This document shows, in pieces, positions 24,626 to 32,328 of a stretch of 64,000 nucleotides of DNA; the first letter of the stretch is position 1, and each line of letters opens with the position of its first letter. Below the pieces are notes generated by a model. The model saw nothing but the letters and a program-made list of their open reading frames with translations, was not told the DNA's origin and did not search any database. The translations under genes were made by a program, and so were the position numbers. Source of the DNA: DASXBJ01 sp036491755 (GTDB lineage: Bacteria > Chloroflexota > Dormibacteria > Dormibacterales > Dormibacteraceae). The DNA lies in assembly GCA_036491755.1 (NCBI GenBank), contig DASXBJ010000066.1, forward strand, positions 11,534 through 75,533. The letters are read 5' to 3'.

Positions 24626-25072
24626 TCAGTCGGACGCCGTGGCCGGCTCGCCCTCGGCTGCCGCCGGTCGCGTGATCCTGTGGAGGAGCGCGGTCGACGC
24701 CGTGCCCACGACGGCAGGTGCGACCCGGCGCATGATGTTTTCGAGAATACCGGGCTCGTCCTCGGGCCTTTCGTTGACGGTCAGCGTCACCGAGGGTAGG
24801 CTTTTCAAGCGCGACGTCAACTCCTCGGCGAGCTCGCGGAGTGAGTCGATCGACATGCCTCGCAGGCGGTCTTTCAGTGTCGGCTTCCTGAGCCGGCGGT
24901 AAACCAGGAGTCCCACGCCGCCAACGGCAGCCGCACCCAGCGCGATGGCCACGAGCTTGCCGTACCGGACGCCGTTGGAGGTCGCGCGCTTCTCCAGCAC
25001 CTCCAGGTTTTCATCCATGCGGTCGCGCGTGTCCTTTATCTGACGGTCGATTTCATCCGCCGAAGCGCCCAT
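24626..25072 (-). CDS. DUF3618 membrane protein
   Basis: A 148-residue protein with the DUF3618 signature at the N-terminus (DEIDRQIKDTRDRMDENLEVL), a predicted helix pair, one membrane helix near residues 38-56 (LVAIALGAAAVGGVGLLVY) and a helical C-terminus. A GGAG lies eight bases before the ATG. The gene overlaps the upstream holin-like gene by 37 bases. DUF3618 with a YqjE-type protein is a recurrent pair in high-GC bacteria, of unknown function. Confidence 0.85.
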   Translation of the reverse strand: MGASADEIDRQIKDTRDRMDENLEVLEKRATSNGVRYGKLVAIALGAAAVGGVGLLVYRRLRKPTLKDRLRGMSIDSLRELAEELTSRLKSLPSVTLTVNERPEDEPGILENIMRRVAPAVVGTASTALLHRITRPAAAEGEPATASD

Positions 25073-25452
25073 TCCTTGTTCTCCTTCAAGCTGGCAACCG
25101 TTCTTGCCGGCAGCCGTATGCGAATCCGCGATTTTCCGATCACCGCGAGCCCCAGGCCGAGCAGGGCGTACAGCACAACCCATGCTGCGGCCGCCTGCCA
25201 GTGCCAGGGCACCAGGACGACAACGAGTGAAGGCACGGCCACCAACAGGGCCAGGACCAGAAGCAACCCTCCGAAGCCGATCATCCCGGCGGCAATCGCG
25301 TTGGCTTTGACCAGGTCCTTCGCCTCTTGCTTGGCGAGCGCCATCTCCAACGACACGAGGCGCTGTGCGTCCTGCACGACCTGCGTGGCCAGGTCGCCGG
25401 TGCGCGCCTGCGCGCCATCGATTCGATTTCCGTTCTCAGTCGATTGCACCAA
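25036..25452 (-). CDS. Phage holin family protein (YqjE/DUF1469-like)
   Basis: A 138-residue protein with a helical N-terminus (LVSLEMALAKQEAKDL), two membrane helices (about residues 53-76 and 84-104) and a basic C-terminus ending ALRRMKSTVR. This is the layout of the actinobacteriophage holin III/YqjE superfamily, which in chromosomes is not a lysis gene and travels with DUF3618. No lysis genes are nearby. It is the first gene of the operon with DUF3618 and YihY. Confidence 0.82.
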   Translation of the reverse strand: MVQSTENGNRIDGAQARTGDLATQVVQDAQRLVSLEMALAKQEAKDLVKANAIAAGMIGFGGLLLVLALLVAVPSLVVVLVPWHWQAAAAWVVLYALLGLGLAVIGKSRIRIRLPARTVASLKENKEWALRRMKSTVR

Positions 25453-25500
25453 ACCGCCTCGCTAGTGCAACGCGTCGCTTGTAAGGGCTACGCGCGAGCC

Positions 25501-26799
25501 TCAGCTCGGCAGCCCCTGCGTCGCGACCTGGTAGACGAGCGCTCCGTCCGCCAGGACCATGACCGCCGCCGCAGCCCAACCGATGGCGTTGGTCCACACG
25601 CCGTTGATGAAGTCCCCCATCAGCTTGCGGCTGGAGGTGATGAGAAGCATCAGCACGATCAGAACCGGTGCGATCAGGCCGTCGAGGACCTGCGAGTAAA
25701 ACAGCGCCTTGATCGGATCGACCGAGGTGATGGCCAGCTCCATGGCGACCAGGAAGGCGACCCCGATCACAACGTAAAACTGCGGCGCGTTGCGCGGATG
25801 GCGCCCGAGGCCGCGGCGCCAGCCGGCCAGCCCTGCAACACCGAACGCGGCGGAGGCGCCCAGCACCGGGATGGCCAGCAGGCCGGCCCCGATGATGCCG
25901 ACTGCAAAGAGCGCCGTTGCGTAATGCCCCGCGAAGGGCTCGAGCGCATGCGCTGCATCTGCGGCGGTGCGAATTTGCGCGTGGCGCGAGAACAGCACCG
26001 CGCCCGTGGCGACGATGATGAAGAAGGCCGTTATGTTCGACCACACCATCCCGGCCGCAACGTCCACGTTGCTGCGGCGGAGGCGCTGCACACCTCGCTT
26101 CTCCTCGACCTCACCGCTCGCCTGCCAGAAGAAAAGGTATGGCGTGATCGTGGTCCCGAGCATGCCGACCGAGACCAGAAGCAAGCTCGGCGAAAGAGTC
26201 AGGTGCGGCACCAGGGTGCTGTGAATGACCTCAACCCAGTTCGGGCGGGCCAGAAAGGCGGCCACGATATACGTCCCGAAAACGGCGGCCAGCCACAGGA
26301 GATATTTGCTGACCGTCTTGTAGTCGAGAAATATTGTGAAACAGGCCATCAGGGCGGCCAGAGGGACGATCCAGTAGATGAACTTGACGCCGGTCAGGAG
26401 CTCGATGGCGGCACCCATCGCCATCAGGTCGGCGCCCATCGTGATCACGTTCGCGATCACCATCAGGAGGACCGCCGGGGTGGCGACGCGCGCGCCGAAG
26501 GTCGTCCGCAGCACGGTGGCCAGGTCTGCTTTCGTGACGTTGGCCACCTTGGCCGACATCTGCTGAACCACGATGAGCATCGGGGTGGACAGCAAGAGCA
26601 GCCAGTTTTGAGTAAACCCCGCTGTCGCACCAACGATCGAGTAGGTCGCGATCCCCGCCGGGTCGTTGTCGGCGCCGCCCGTGATGACTCCCGGGCCGAT
26701 CGACCGCAGAACATCGCCCAACGTCAGGCGCGCCCTGCTCGCCTCGCGCGCTGACTGGCTGCTTGCCGGCCGGGCGACTTCCCTGTGAACTTCAGACAT
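25501..26799 (-). CDS. NRAMP-like divalent metal transporter
   Basis: A 432-residue membrane protein with about eleven helices of the NRAMP/LeuT fold: helix 1 SIGPGVITGGADNDPAGIAT, helix 3 VVQQMSAKVANVTKADLA, helix 6 MLGTTITPYLFFWQ. Classical proton-coupled manganese or iron transporters have DPGN in helix 1 and an AMPH-type motif in helix 6; here these read DPAG and ITPY, losing the metal-coordinating methionine. The substrate may therefore differ, for example magnesium. The start overlaps the end of the BON-like gene by eight bases. Confidence 0.88.
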   Translation of the reverse strand: MSEVHREVARPASSQSAREASRARLTLGDVLRSIGPGVITGGADNDPAGIATYSIVGATAGFTQNWLLLLSTPMLIVVQQMSAKVANVTKADLATVLRTTFGARVATPAVLLMVIANVITMGADLMAMGAAIELLTGVKFIYWIVPLAALMACFTIFLDYKTVSKYLLWLAAVFGTYIVAAFLARPNWVEVIHSTLVPHLTLSPSLLLVSVGMLGTTITPYLFFWQASGEVEEKRGVQRLRRSNVDVAAGMVWSNITAFFIIVATGAVLFSRHAQIRTAADAAHALEPFAGHYATALFAVGIIGAGLLAIPVLGASAAFGVAGLAGWRRGLGRHPRNAPQFYVVIGVAFLVAMELAITSVDPIKALFYSQVLDGLIAPVLIVLMLLITSSRKLMGDFINGVWTNAIGWAAAAVMVLADGALVYQVATQGLPS

Positions 26800-27400
26800 C
26801 GGGGACCCCGGGCGGCGCGGCGACGGTCCACTGGCTCCGCGTGTCCTCCTCCAGAAGGCCCCTCACCCGAAATACCTCGGTTTCGTCGACCTGCAGGATC
26901 AGGACGCTGCGGCCATTCGCGAGGTGCCGGTTGACGTCCTCCTCAAAATCGCTGGGGACGGACCGCGGGGAGACCTTGTCGCCGGGCGACAGGATCTGGT
27001 GGCGCTTGGGCTCGATCCGGCTTCGCTCCAGGACGAACTTCAGCGCCAGACTGGCCGTCTCCCGGTTGGGGAACGCGGCGATCACAGTCTGGTCGAGCAG
27101 GCCGTGCCGTTCAATCCGGCGTGCGACTTTCAGAGCACTCGCATCGACTTTGCTGAAACCGTGGCCGATCCTTTTCCGCGCCTGGCGGACAAGCTCGTCG
27201 CGATCGCGCTTGGTCTCGACCTCGCCCGAGAGCGTCAGCTCGTCGCCGTCGAGCCGGACGGCCAGCTGCTCGCCGTGGATCGGATGATGCTCGTCGGCCG
27301 CGCCGGCGACCACGGTCTCCCACCACGCGGCGACCAGCGCGTCAAGGCTGTCCGGCGCAGGCGCCGGATCTTTCTGGGCGCGCGCGGCCACCTCCCTCAT
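26792..27400 (-). CDS. BON-like domain protein, unknown
   Basis: A 202-residue soluble protein. Residues 45-95 (LAVRLDGDELTLSGEVETKR and following) resemble a BON domain, and the remaining part has no match I recognise, though PNRETASLALKFVLERS recalls small regulatory or general-stress modules. No signal peptide. Its end overlaps the start of the NRAMP-like gene by eight bases, so a link to metal homeostasis is possible by context only. Confidence 0.65.
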   Translation of the reverse strand: MREVAARAQKDPAPAPDSLDALVAAWWETVVAGAADEHHPIHGEQLAVRLDGDELTLSGEVETKRDRDELVRQARKRIGHGFSKVDASALKVARRIERHGLLDQTVIAAFPNRETASLALKFVLERSRIEPKRHQILSPGDKVSPRSVPSDFEEDVNRHLANGRSVLILQVDETEVFRVRGLLEEDTRSQWTVAAPPGVPDV

Positions 27401-27457
27401 CCTTCAAGCAGAACGCCGGGTTGCGGGCCTTTACCGGAGCCAGGCGTTCACTGGTAG

Positions 27458-28006
27458 ATGGCCACCGAATCGCTGGCGGCGCAGCCCTCGCTGCCCGAGT
27501 CGATCGACCGGCGCCTCTATCACATGATCCACGGTCTTCCCCACTCGCCATTGGGAGACCGTTACGTGAGCATGCTGTCCGACCTCGGGGAAGGGCTCGG
27601 CTGGGTAGGCGCCGGGCTAGCCGTCGCGTGGATGGGAGGGCGCCGAGGAAGGCGGGCGGGCCTCGCCACCGCCGCGGCCTCCGTGGGGACGACGTACCTG
27701 GTCCAGAAGCTGATCAAGCCGGTCTTCCGGCGCAAGCGCCCCTTCGTGGACCGTGACGTGCTGGTGGTCGGCATCCGGACTGCCGACGCATCGTTTCCCT
27801 CCGGTCACACCGCCTCATCCTTCGCAGCGGCGACGGCCCTGTCGACCTTCTACCCCAAAGCATCGCCGCTGGTCTTTGGCCTCGCGGCGGCGGTCGGTGT
27901 CTCGCGGGTCCATCTCGGCCACCACTTTCCCAGCGACGTGGCGGTCGGTTCATTGATTGGCATCGCCACGGGCACCCTCGTCGCGTGGCTGATCAGGCTG
28001 CCGTAG
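27458..28006 (+). CDS. PAP2-family lipid phosphatase
   Basis: A 182-residue membrane protein with the three PAP2 motifs in order: KPVFRRKRP, FPSGHTAS and SRVHLGHHFPSD, holding the phosphate-binding lysine and arginines and the two catalytic histidines. It has four to five hydrophobic helices. Enzymes of this type remove phosphate from phosphatidate, phosphatidylglycerol phosphate or undecaprenyl pyrophosphate; the actual substrate is not determinable. It diverges from the BON-like gene, 57 bases away. Confidence 0.92.
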   Translation: MATESLAAQPSLPESIDRRLYHMIHGLPHSPLGDRYVSMLSDLGEGLGWVGAGLAVAWMGGRRGRRAGLATAAASVGTTYLVQKLIKPVFRRKRPFVDRDVLVVGIRTADASFPSGHTASSFAAATALSTFYPKASPLVFGLAAAVGVSRVHLGHHFPSDVAVGSLIGIATGTLVAWLIRLP

Positions 28007-28180
28007 AGCTCGCGCCCCATCCACGACTCCGGACCTTGGTGGAGGGCTCGGCCATTGCTGGCCAAGCACCCCCAGCTTGGGAACGCCATAGACCCCTACT
28101 CCTACCCGCCCTGCCCCAGTTCGGCGGGGAACGCGTACTCTGGGTTCTCCGGGGGTTCCTTCTCGAAGGGGTTGGGAGAG

Positions 28181-28600
28181 ATGGGACTGGTGGATACCAG
28201 ATACTGGCGGGCAGGAGGGTTTCGAATCGAAGATTTGCTCGCGGCCGCCACGGCGGACGGGCCGGTGTATGTCGACAAGCAGCTCGTCGTCATGCGAACG
28301 GGGAAGCCGTTGGGCCTCCGCTTCTCCGGCGAGATCGACATCACCAACTCGCATGCCGTGGGGCGTTCGCTCGCGATCGCCTTTCCCGAGGATGGTCACC
28401 CCCACCTCGACCTGACGGGCCTCATCTTCTGTGACATCAGCGGCATCCGCGCGTTGGTCGACGCGGCGGAGAGCCTCGGTCCCAACCGGCGCCTCATGAT
28501 TCACGGGCTGCCGCAGCAGATCGAAAACGTCATCCGCGTGACTGGCTGGTCAGAGCGTCCGAGCCTGATCCTGTGCGATTGTGAGATGAACCAACCATGA
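28181..28600 (+). CDS. STAS-domain anti-anti-sigma factor-like protein
   Basis: About 139 residues with a C-terminal STAS domain (from VYVDKQLVV). The phosphorylatable serine lies in LTGLIFCDISGIRALVDAAE, followed by IHGLPQQIENVIRVTGW. STAS proteins of the SpoIIAA type bind the kinase-like HATPase regulator, here encoded directly downstream with a four-base overlap. I chose the ATG after GGGAG; a TTG 126 bases upstream would add a low-complexity N-terminus. A close paralog lies at about 61 kb. Confidence 0.85.
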   Translation: MGLVDTRYWRAGGFRIEDLLAAATADGPVYVDKQLVVMRTGKPLGLRFSGEIDITNSHAVGRSLAIAFPEDGHPHLDLTGLIFCDISGIRALVDAAESLGPNRRLMIHGLPQQIENVIRVTGWSERPSLILCDCEMNQP

Positions 28601-29586
28601 GTCTGCCCGTCCCCAGCGACCAGTTCCGCCACGAGGCGCTGCTGTACTCGGGCTGGGCCGATTTCATCTCCGGAACCGTCCCGTTCATCCGCGGCGGCCT
28701 CAAGGCCGGCGAGCCGGTCCTCGTCGTCGAATCGCGCGCCAAGATCGACATGATTCGCGTGGCCCTGGACCGGGACGCCGACCGGGTGCTGTTCGCCGAC
28801 ATGGCCGACGTGGGCGCGAATCCAGCCCGAATCATCCCGGCCTGGCACGACTTCGTGGCCAGGGAGGGGGCTGCGGGCAAGCGGCTCCGCGGGATCGGGG
28901 AGCCGATCTGGAGCGGTCGAACGACCGACGAGCTGGTCGAGTGCCAGCGTCACGAGTCCTTGCTCAACGTGGCATTCGGCCACGGCCCGGCATGGTGGCT
29001 GCTGTGCCCCTATGACACCGAGAACCTCGATCCGGCGGTCATCGACGAGGCCCGCCGCAGCCATGAGTTCGTGAGCGAGGCCGGCAAGGCCTGGCTGAGT
29101 CCCGATTTCCGCGGCATCGACGCGTCCGGCGCTCCTTTCGACAGGCCTCTGCCGGAGCCCGGCAGCCGGGTGGAGGAGATGAATTTCGCGATGGATGATC
29201 TGGGTGCGGTCCGCCGCCTCGTGGGACAGGCCGCCACCGCAGCCGGTCTCGGCGGCCGCCGTTCCAGAGATCTCGTCACGGCGGTCAACGAGGTCGCGAC
29301 CAACAGCCTCCGGCACGGGGGCGGGACAGGCACCATCCGGGTGTGGCACGACCTCGCGAAGGTCACCTGTGAGGTCCGCGACGCCGGGCGGTACGACCGG
29401 CCGCTGGGGGACCGGCTACGACCCGTCGCCGACGCGTCGGCTCCCAGCGGGCTGTGGGTGGCCAACCAGCTGTGCGACCTGGTGCAGATCCGGACCTTCC
29501 CGGACGGGACGGTGGTCCGAGTTCACATGGACCGGCACCCAAAGCCAGACCTCAAGGTGCTGTCTCAACCGACGACCTCGGACTGA
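28597..29586 (+). CDS. MEDS-HATPase anti-sigma regulatory protein
   Basis: A 329-residue two-domain protein. Residues 10-180 form a MEDS domain (HEALLYSGWADFISGTVPFI, then AVIDEARRSHEF), a DcmR-type sensory module. Residues 195-315 are a GHKL ATPase of the anti-sigma kind, with the N-box AVNEVATNSLRHGGG and the G-box PSGLWVANQLCD. It should phosphorylate or bind the STAS partner encoded just upstream (ATGA overlap). No sigma factor lies beside the pair, so the output is unknown. Confidence 0.9.
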   Translation: MSLPVPSDQFRHEALLYSGWADFISGTVPFIRGGLKAGEPVLVVESRAKIDMIRVALDRDADRVLFADMADVGANPARIIPAWHDFVAREGAAGKRLRGIGEPIWSGRTTDELVECQRHESLLNVAFGHGPAWWLLCPYDTENLDPAVIDEARRSHEFVSEAGKAWLSPDFRGIDASGAPFDRPLPEPGSRVEEMNFAMDDLGAVRRLVGQAATAAGLGGRRSRDLVTAVNEVATNSLRHGGGTGTIRVWHDLAKVTCEVRDAGRYDRPLGDRLRPVADASAPSGLWVANQLCDLVQIRTFPDGTVVRVHMDRHPKPDLKVLSQPTTSD

Positions 29587-29623
29587 AACCCGCGGCCGAG
29601 CGAGGCCGTATCCTGTCTCGACC

Positions 29624-30100
29624 ATGGCCATTCGCTCCGAGCTGGCAGGCTTCAGCACCGCCCAGGCGCGCCGGGCGCTGGAAGGCCTGCCCCGGTGCGA
29701 CTACGAGGTTGTGATCAAGCCGCTGCGCTACCGGTTCGCCCCCCACCTCGCGGCGCTTTGCGAGTTCGAAGAGCGCCGGATCGTGCTCCAGGTCCCAATT
29801 CCATTCAAGGCGTTCAAAGAGCCGGTCGTGTTTGCTGCCCGCCGCAAGCGCGGGGGCGGTATGAGGTTCGCCTGGGCTTCGGAAACGGTCGTGTTTCGCA
29901 GCCGGCGTGACGTGCTGAGATTCCTCTACTGCCACGAATGGCTGCACTGGTACCTGCACGAGTCGCTGCACCGGGGGTCATCGGCCGAAACCGCATGCGA
30001 CCGGTTCGCGCTGCGAAATTTTCGCCGCCGGTATGTCACGACAGACGACGCGGACGCCGCTCTGAAGAGGCGGCCGGCACGGGCACACGCGTCGGGTTGA
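29624..30100 (+). CDS. Predicted HExxH zinc-metalloprotein
   Basis: A 158-residue protein with an HExxH motif in FLYCHEWLHWYLHESLHRG near residue 110 and a following acidic segment SSAETACDRFAL. The N-terminal half is a beta-rich domain (PLRYRFAPHLAALCEFEERR). The arrangement suggests a small zinc protease, distantly like SprT, but no family is secure. Its 3' end overlaps the convergent DUF72 gene by 65 bases, an unusually long tail overlap. Confidence 0.75.
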   Translation: MAIRSELAGFSTAQARRALEGLPRCDYEVVIKPLRYRFAPHLAALCEFEERRIVLQVPIPFKAFKEPVVFAARRKRGGGMRFAWASETVVFRSRRDVLRFLYCHEWLHWYLHESLHRGSSAETACDRFALRNFRRRYVTTDDADAALKRRPARAHASG

Positions 30101-30824
30101 GGCCGGCGCTCTCGGCGAGCCTGGCGAAGGTCACCGCATCCTTCAGCGCATGACCGCCGGTGTCGTTGTTGAAATAGACGTACACGTCAGCACCCGGTCC
30201 CCAGGTCTCGGCGATGCGAAGCACCCACCTCCTTAGAGCATCGCGCCCGTAACCGGGAGCCCCGCCACCGCGACCTTCGTGAAAGCGCACCATGGCCCAG
30301 TCCGCGGTGCGCCATCGGGGCTGCGTCCGGCGAGGACTGTCGGCGAGGCATAGAGCTACCCGCCTCTTCTCGAGCAGGCTTTGGACCTCGGGCGTGAACC
30401 AGGACTCGTGGCGGAACTCCACGGCGACGCGGACCGCCGGGCCGAAGCTTGATAGCGCCTTTTCCAGGAGGCCCTCGTCGATCTCGAGCGACGGTGGAAG
30501 CTGGAGCAGGACCGGCCCGCATTTTTCACCCAGCGCTCTCGCCCGTTCCATGAAGCGATGCACCGGCTCGGCCGGATCGCGCAGGCGTTTGATATGGGTC
30601 AGGTAGCGGCTCAATTTCAACGCGAAGATGAAATCGTTTGGGGTGGCCTCCTTCCACTGCTCGAAAACAGAGGTTGCGGGCAGGTTGTAGAAAGTGTTGT
30701 TGACCTCGACCGTTCGGAACCGCTCCGCAAAGTAGGACAGCCATGCGCGTTGGGGGAGCCGTTGGGGATAGAAGATGCGCTTCCAGTGCGTGTACTGCCA
30801 TCCCGAAGTGCCGACGTAAACCAT
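30036..30824 (-). CDS. DUF72 (YecE-like) protein
   Basis: A 262-residue TIM-barrel-like DUF72 protein. Conserved elements are YVGTSGWQYTHWKRIFYP at the start, VEVNNTFYNLP, FALKLSRYLTHIKRL, LLQLPPSLEID, VEFRHESWF and the C-terminal VYVYFNNDTGGHA. The family is widespread and its reaction is unknown; the conserved Tyr, Glu and Asp residues suggest a metal or nucleotide ligand. The last 65 bases overlap the convergent zinc-protein gene. Confidence 0.92.
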   Translation of the reverse strand: MVYVGTSGWQYTHWKRIFYPQRLPQRAWLSYFAERFRTVEVNNTFYNLPATSVFEQWKEATPNDFIFALKLSRYLTHIKRLRDPAEPVHRFMERARALGEKCGPVLLQLPPSLEIDEGLLEKALSSFGPAVRVAVEFRHESWFTPEVQSLLEKRRVALCLADSPRRTQPRWRTADWAMVRFHEGRGGGAPGYGRDALRRWVLRIAETWGPGADVYVYFNNDTGGHALKDAVTFARLAESAGLNPTRVPVPAASSERRPRRLS

Positions 30825-30831
30825 GGTCCTT

Positions 30832-31206
30832 CTATGTCAACGCCGGATCCCTTGCCGCGGACTTCCGAAGCACCACAAGCAATGCGATCGGCAGGCCGAC
30901 ATTGACCATCCAGGCCACCAGGCCGTGATTCGCGCCGACGGGGAGGGCCAGCAGGAGTAGCGAGCCGGCCAGGCAGAATGCCTCCAGGATCATCGCCGTC
31001 CGCCGCGCCCATCGCCGCCCCCACAGGACTCCGATTCCGATCAGGCACGTGCCCACGGCCAAGAGCAGGGTGGCCACGCCGAGTGCGGCCATGGCAGTCT
31101 CGCCGGCGATCGCAAACGGGATGGCGGACATGCCCGCGCCCATCCAGAGGAGCGACTGCAGGAGGAGCAGGACGAATGCGGCCTCGGGCCGCGAGGACTC
31201 ACGCAT
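30832..31206 (-). CDS. Four-helix membrane protein, unknown
   Basis: A 124-residue protein with four hydrophobic helices (about residues 8-30, 38-62, 68-90, 94-115) and a basic C-terminus. The ATG overlaps the end of the preceding membrane-protein gene by eight bases, so the two are translated from one message and may form one complex. No conserved ligand residues are obvious and I do not recognise the family. Confidence 0.7.
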   Translation of the reverse strand: MRESSRPEAAFVLLLLQSLLWMGAGMSAIPFAIAGETAMAALGVATLLLAVGTCLIGIGVLWGRRWARRTAMILEAFCLAGSLLLLALPVGANHGLVAWMVNVGLPIALLVVLRKSAARDPALT

Positions 31207-32278
31207 TGTCGATCCGCTCCACAAGGCGACCGTCGATGTCGATGGCGAAGGGTCCGCTGGGGTTGTCGACGATCCACACGTGAAGCATCGGCGTGGTGCT
31301 GATGTCGATGGCGCCCAGCGGGCAGGTGGCCGTAGGCGTCATGAGGCTGAACTCGAAGCCGAATGGCGTGAAGCAGATGTCCTGGTGCTGATGCCACACG
31401 GTCAGCGGTCCGCCGGGGTCAGGGCCGAACTGGCCCAGGTTCTTCATCTGGAACATCGCGCCCAGGAGGACTGGTCCGTGCCTGGTGTTCGCATAGACGA
31501 GTCCCTGCGGCCTGTGCGGGTCGAGCACATAGCCGGCAGCGACATATCCCTGGTTCATCCAGTGGCTCGACGGCATGTTCCCCGGGCCGCCAGGCCTGTA
31601 GCCGGCGGCCCAAGCTCGGTGCCAGTCCACGAACGGCTGGATGGCCGCCTTCGTCTCGGCGTACAGCTGCGCTGCGGCTGCGACCTGCTGCGGGGTGGCC
31701 ACCTCGTTGCTGGCCTGAAGGATCGCGCCCGCATGGGCGTGGCGCGCATCGGGCCGGGCCAGGTCGACGATCCAGACCGAGGCGATCGTGACCACCATGA
31801 GCACCGGCAGCGCCGCACCGAGCGCCGTCCACCTGACCGTCCGCCTCGTTCTGCCGAGCTCCCCACGGACCGGAACGAGGACGAGACCCAGCGCCAGCAT
31901 CTCGAGGAGCGCGGTCGCTATCGCGATCTGGTCGGGCGAGTCGAAGCCAAGGACGATGTAGACGACATAGCCCAGCAGCGTCATCACGAGCAGGGCCGCC
32001 GCCGCCGGGCGCCACCATCGCCACGTGAACAGCTGGGACAGCACGATGTAGCCGGCGCCGTTGCCGGCGAACAGCACCGCGGTGAGTCGCTCGTTCAGGT
32101 GCGTCGTCACCAGGCCAAGGTGGACGGCGCCGGCCACCGCGAGCAGAACCGAGGCCGCCACCGCCGTACCGGGAACTTGCGGCGGCACGCGCCTGAGACG
32201 GAGCGCGAGCAGCGCGAGAGGCACGGCGAGCAGGCCGGCGTAAAGACCGATGGCGTGATCAGGTGATATGTCGAACAT
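31199..32278 (-). CDS. Membrane protein with His-rich outer domain, unknown
   Basis: A 359-residue protein with five to six membrane helices in the first 170 residues and an extracytoplasmic domain of about 180 residues. That domain has clustered potential metal ligands: SSHWMNQGY, LTVWHQHQDIC, TATCPLG and TTPMLHVWIVDNPSGPF. The histidines, two cysteines and one methionine could bind copper or another metal, but this is inference. I do not recognise the family. It overlaps the following small membrane-protein gene. Confidence 0.72.
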   Translation of the reverse strand: MFDISPDHAIGLYAGLLAVPLALLALRLRRVPPQVPGTAVAASVLLAVAGAVHLGLVTTHLNERLTAVLFAGNGAGYIVLSQLFTWRWWRPAAAALLVMTLLGYVVYIVLGFDSPDQIAIATALLEMLALGLVLVPVRGELGRTRRTVRWTALGAALPVLMVVTIASVWIVDLARPDARHAHAGAILQASNEVATPQQVAAAAQLYAETKAAIQPFVDWHRAWAAGYRPGGPGNMPSSHWMNQGYVAAGYVLDPHRPQGLVYANTRHGPVLLGAMFQMKNLGQFGPDPGGPLTVWHQHQDICFTPFGFEFSLMTPTATCPLGAIDISTTPMLHVWIVDNPSGPFAIDIDGRLVERIDNA

Positions 32279-32328
32279 GAGCCGAGCATCAGGCGCGGAG
32301 CTAAGAATTGAGTAAGCAGATCAACTGT

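Noticed and set aside
25036..25452. Prophage remnant based on the holin-like gene
   Set aside because: No lysin, tail, capsid or integrase genes nearby. YqjE-type holin-fold proteins with DUF3618 are ordinary chromosomal genes.
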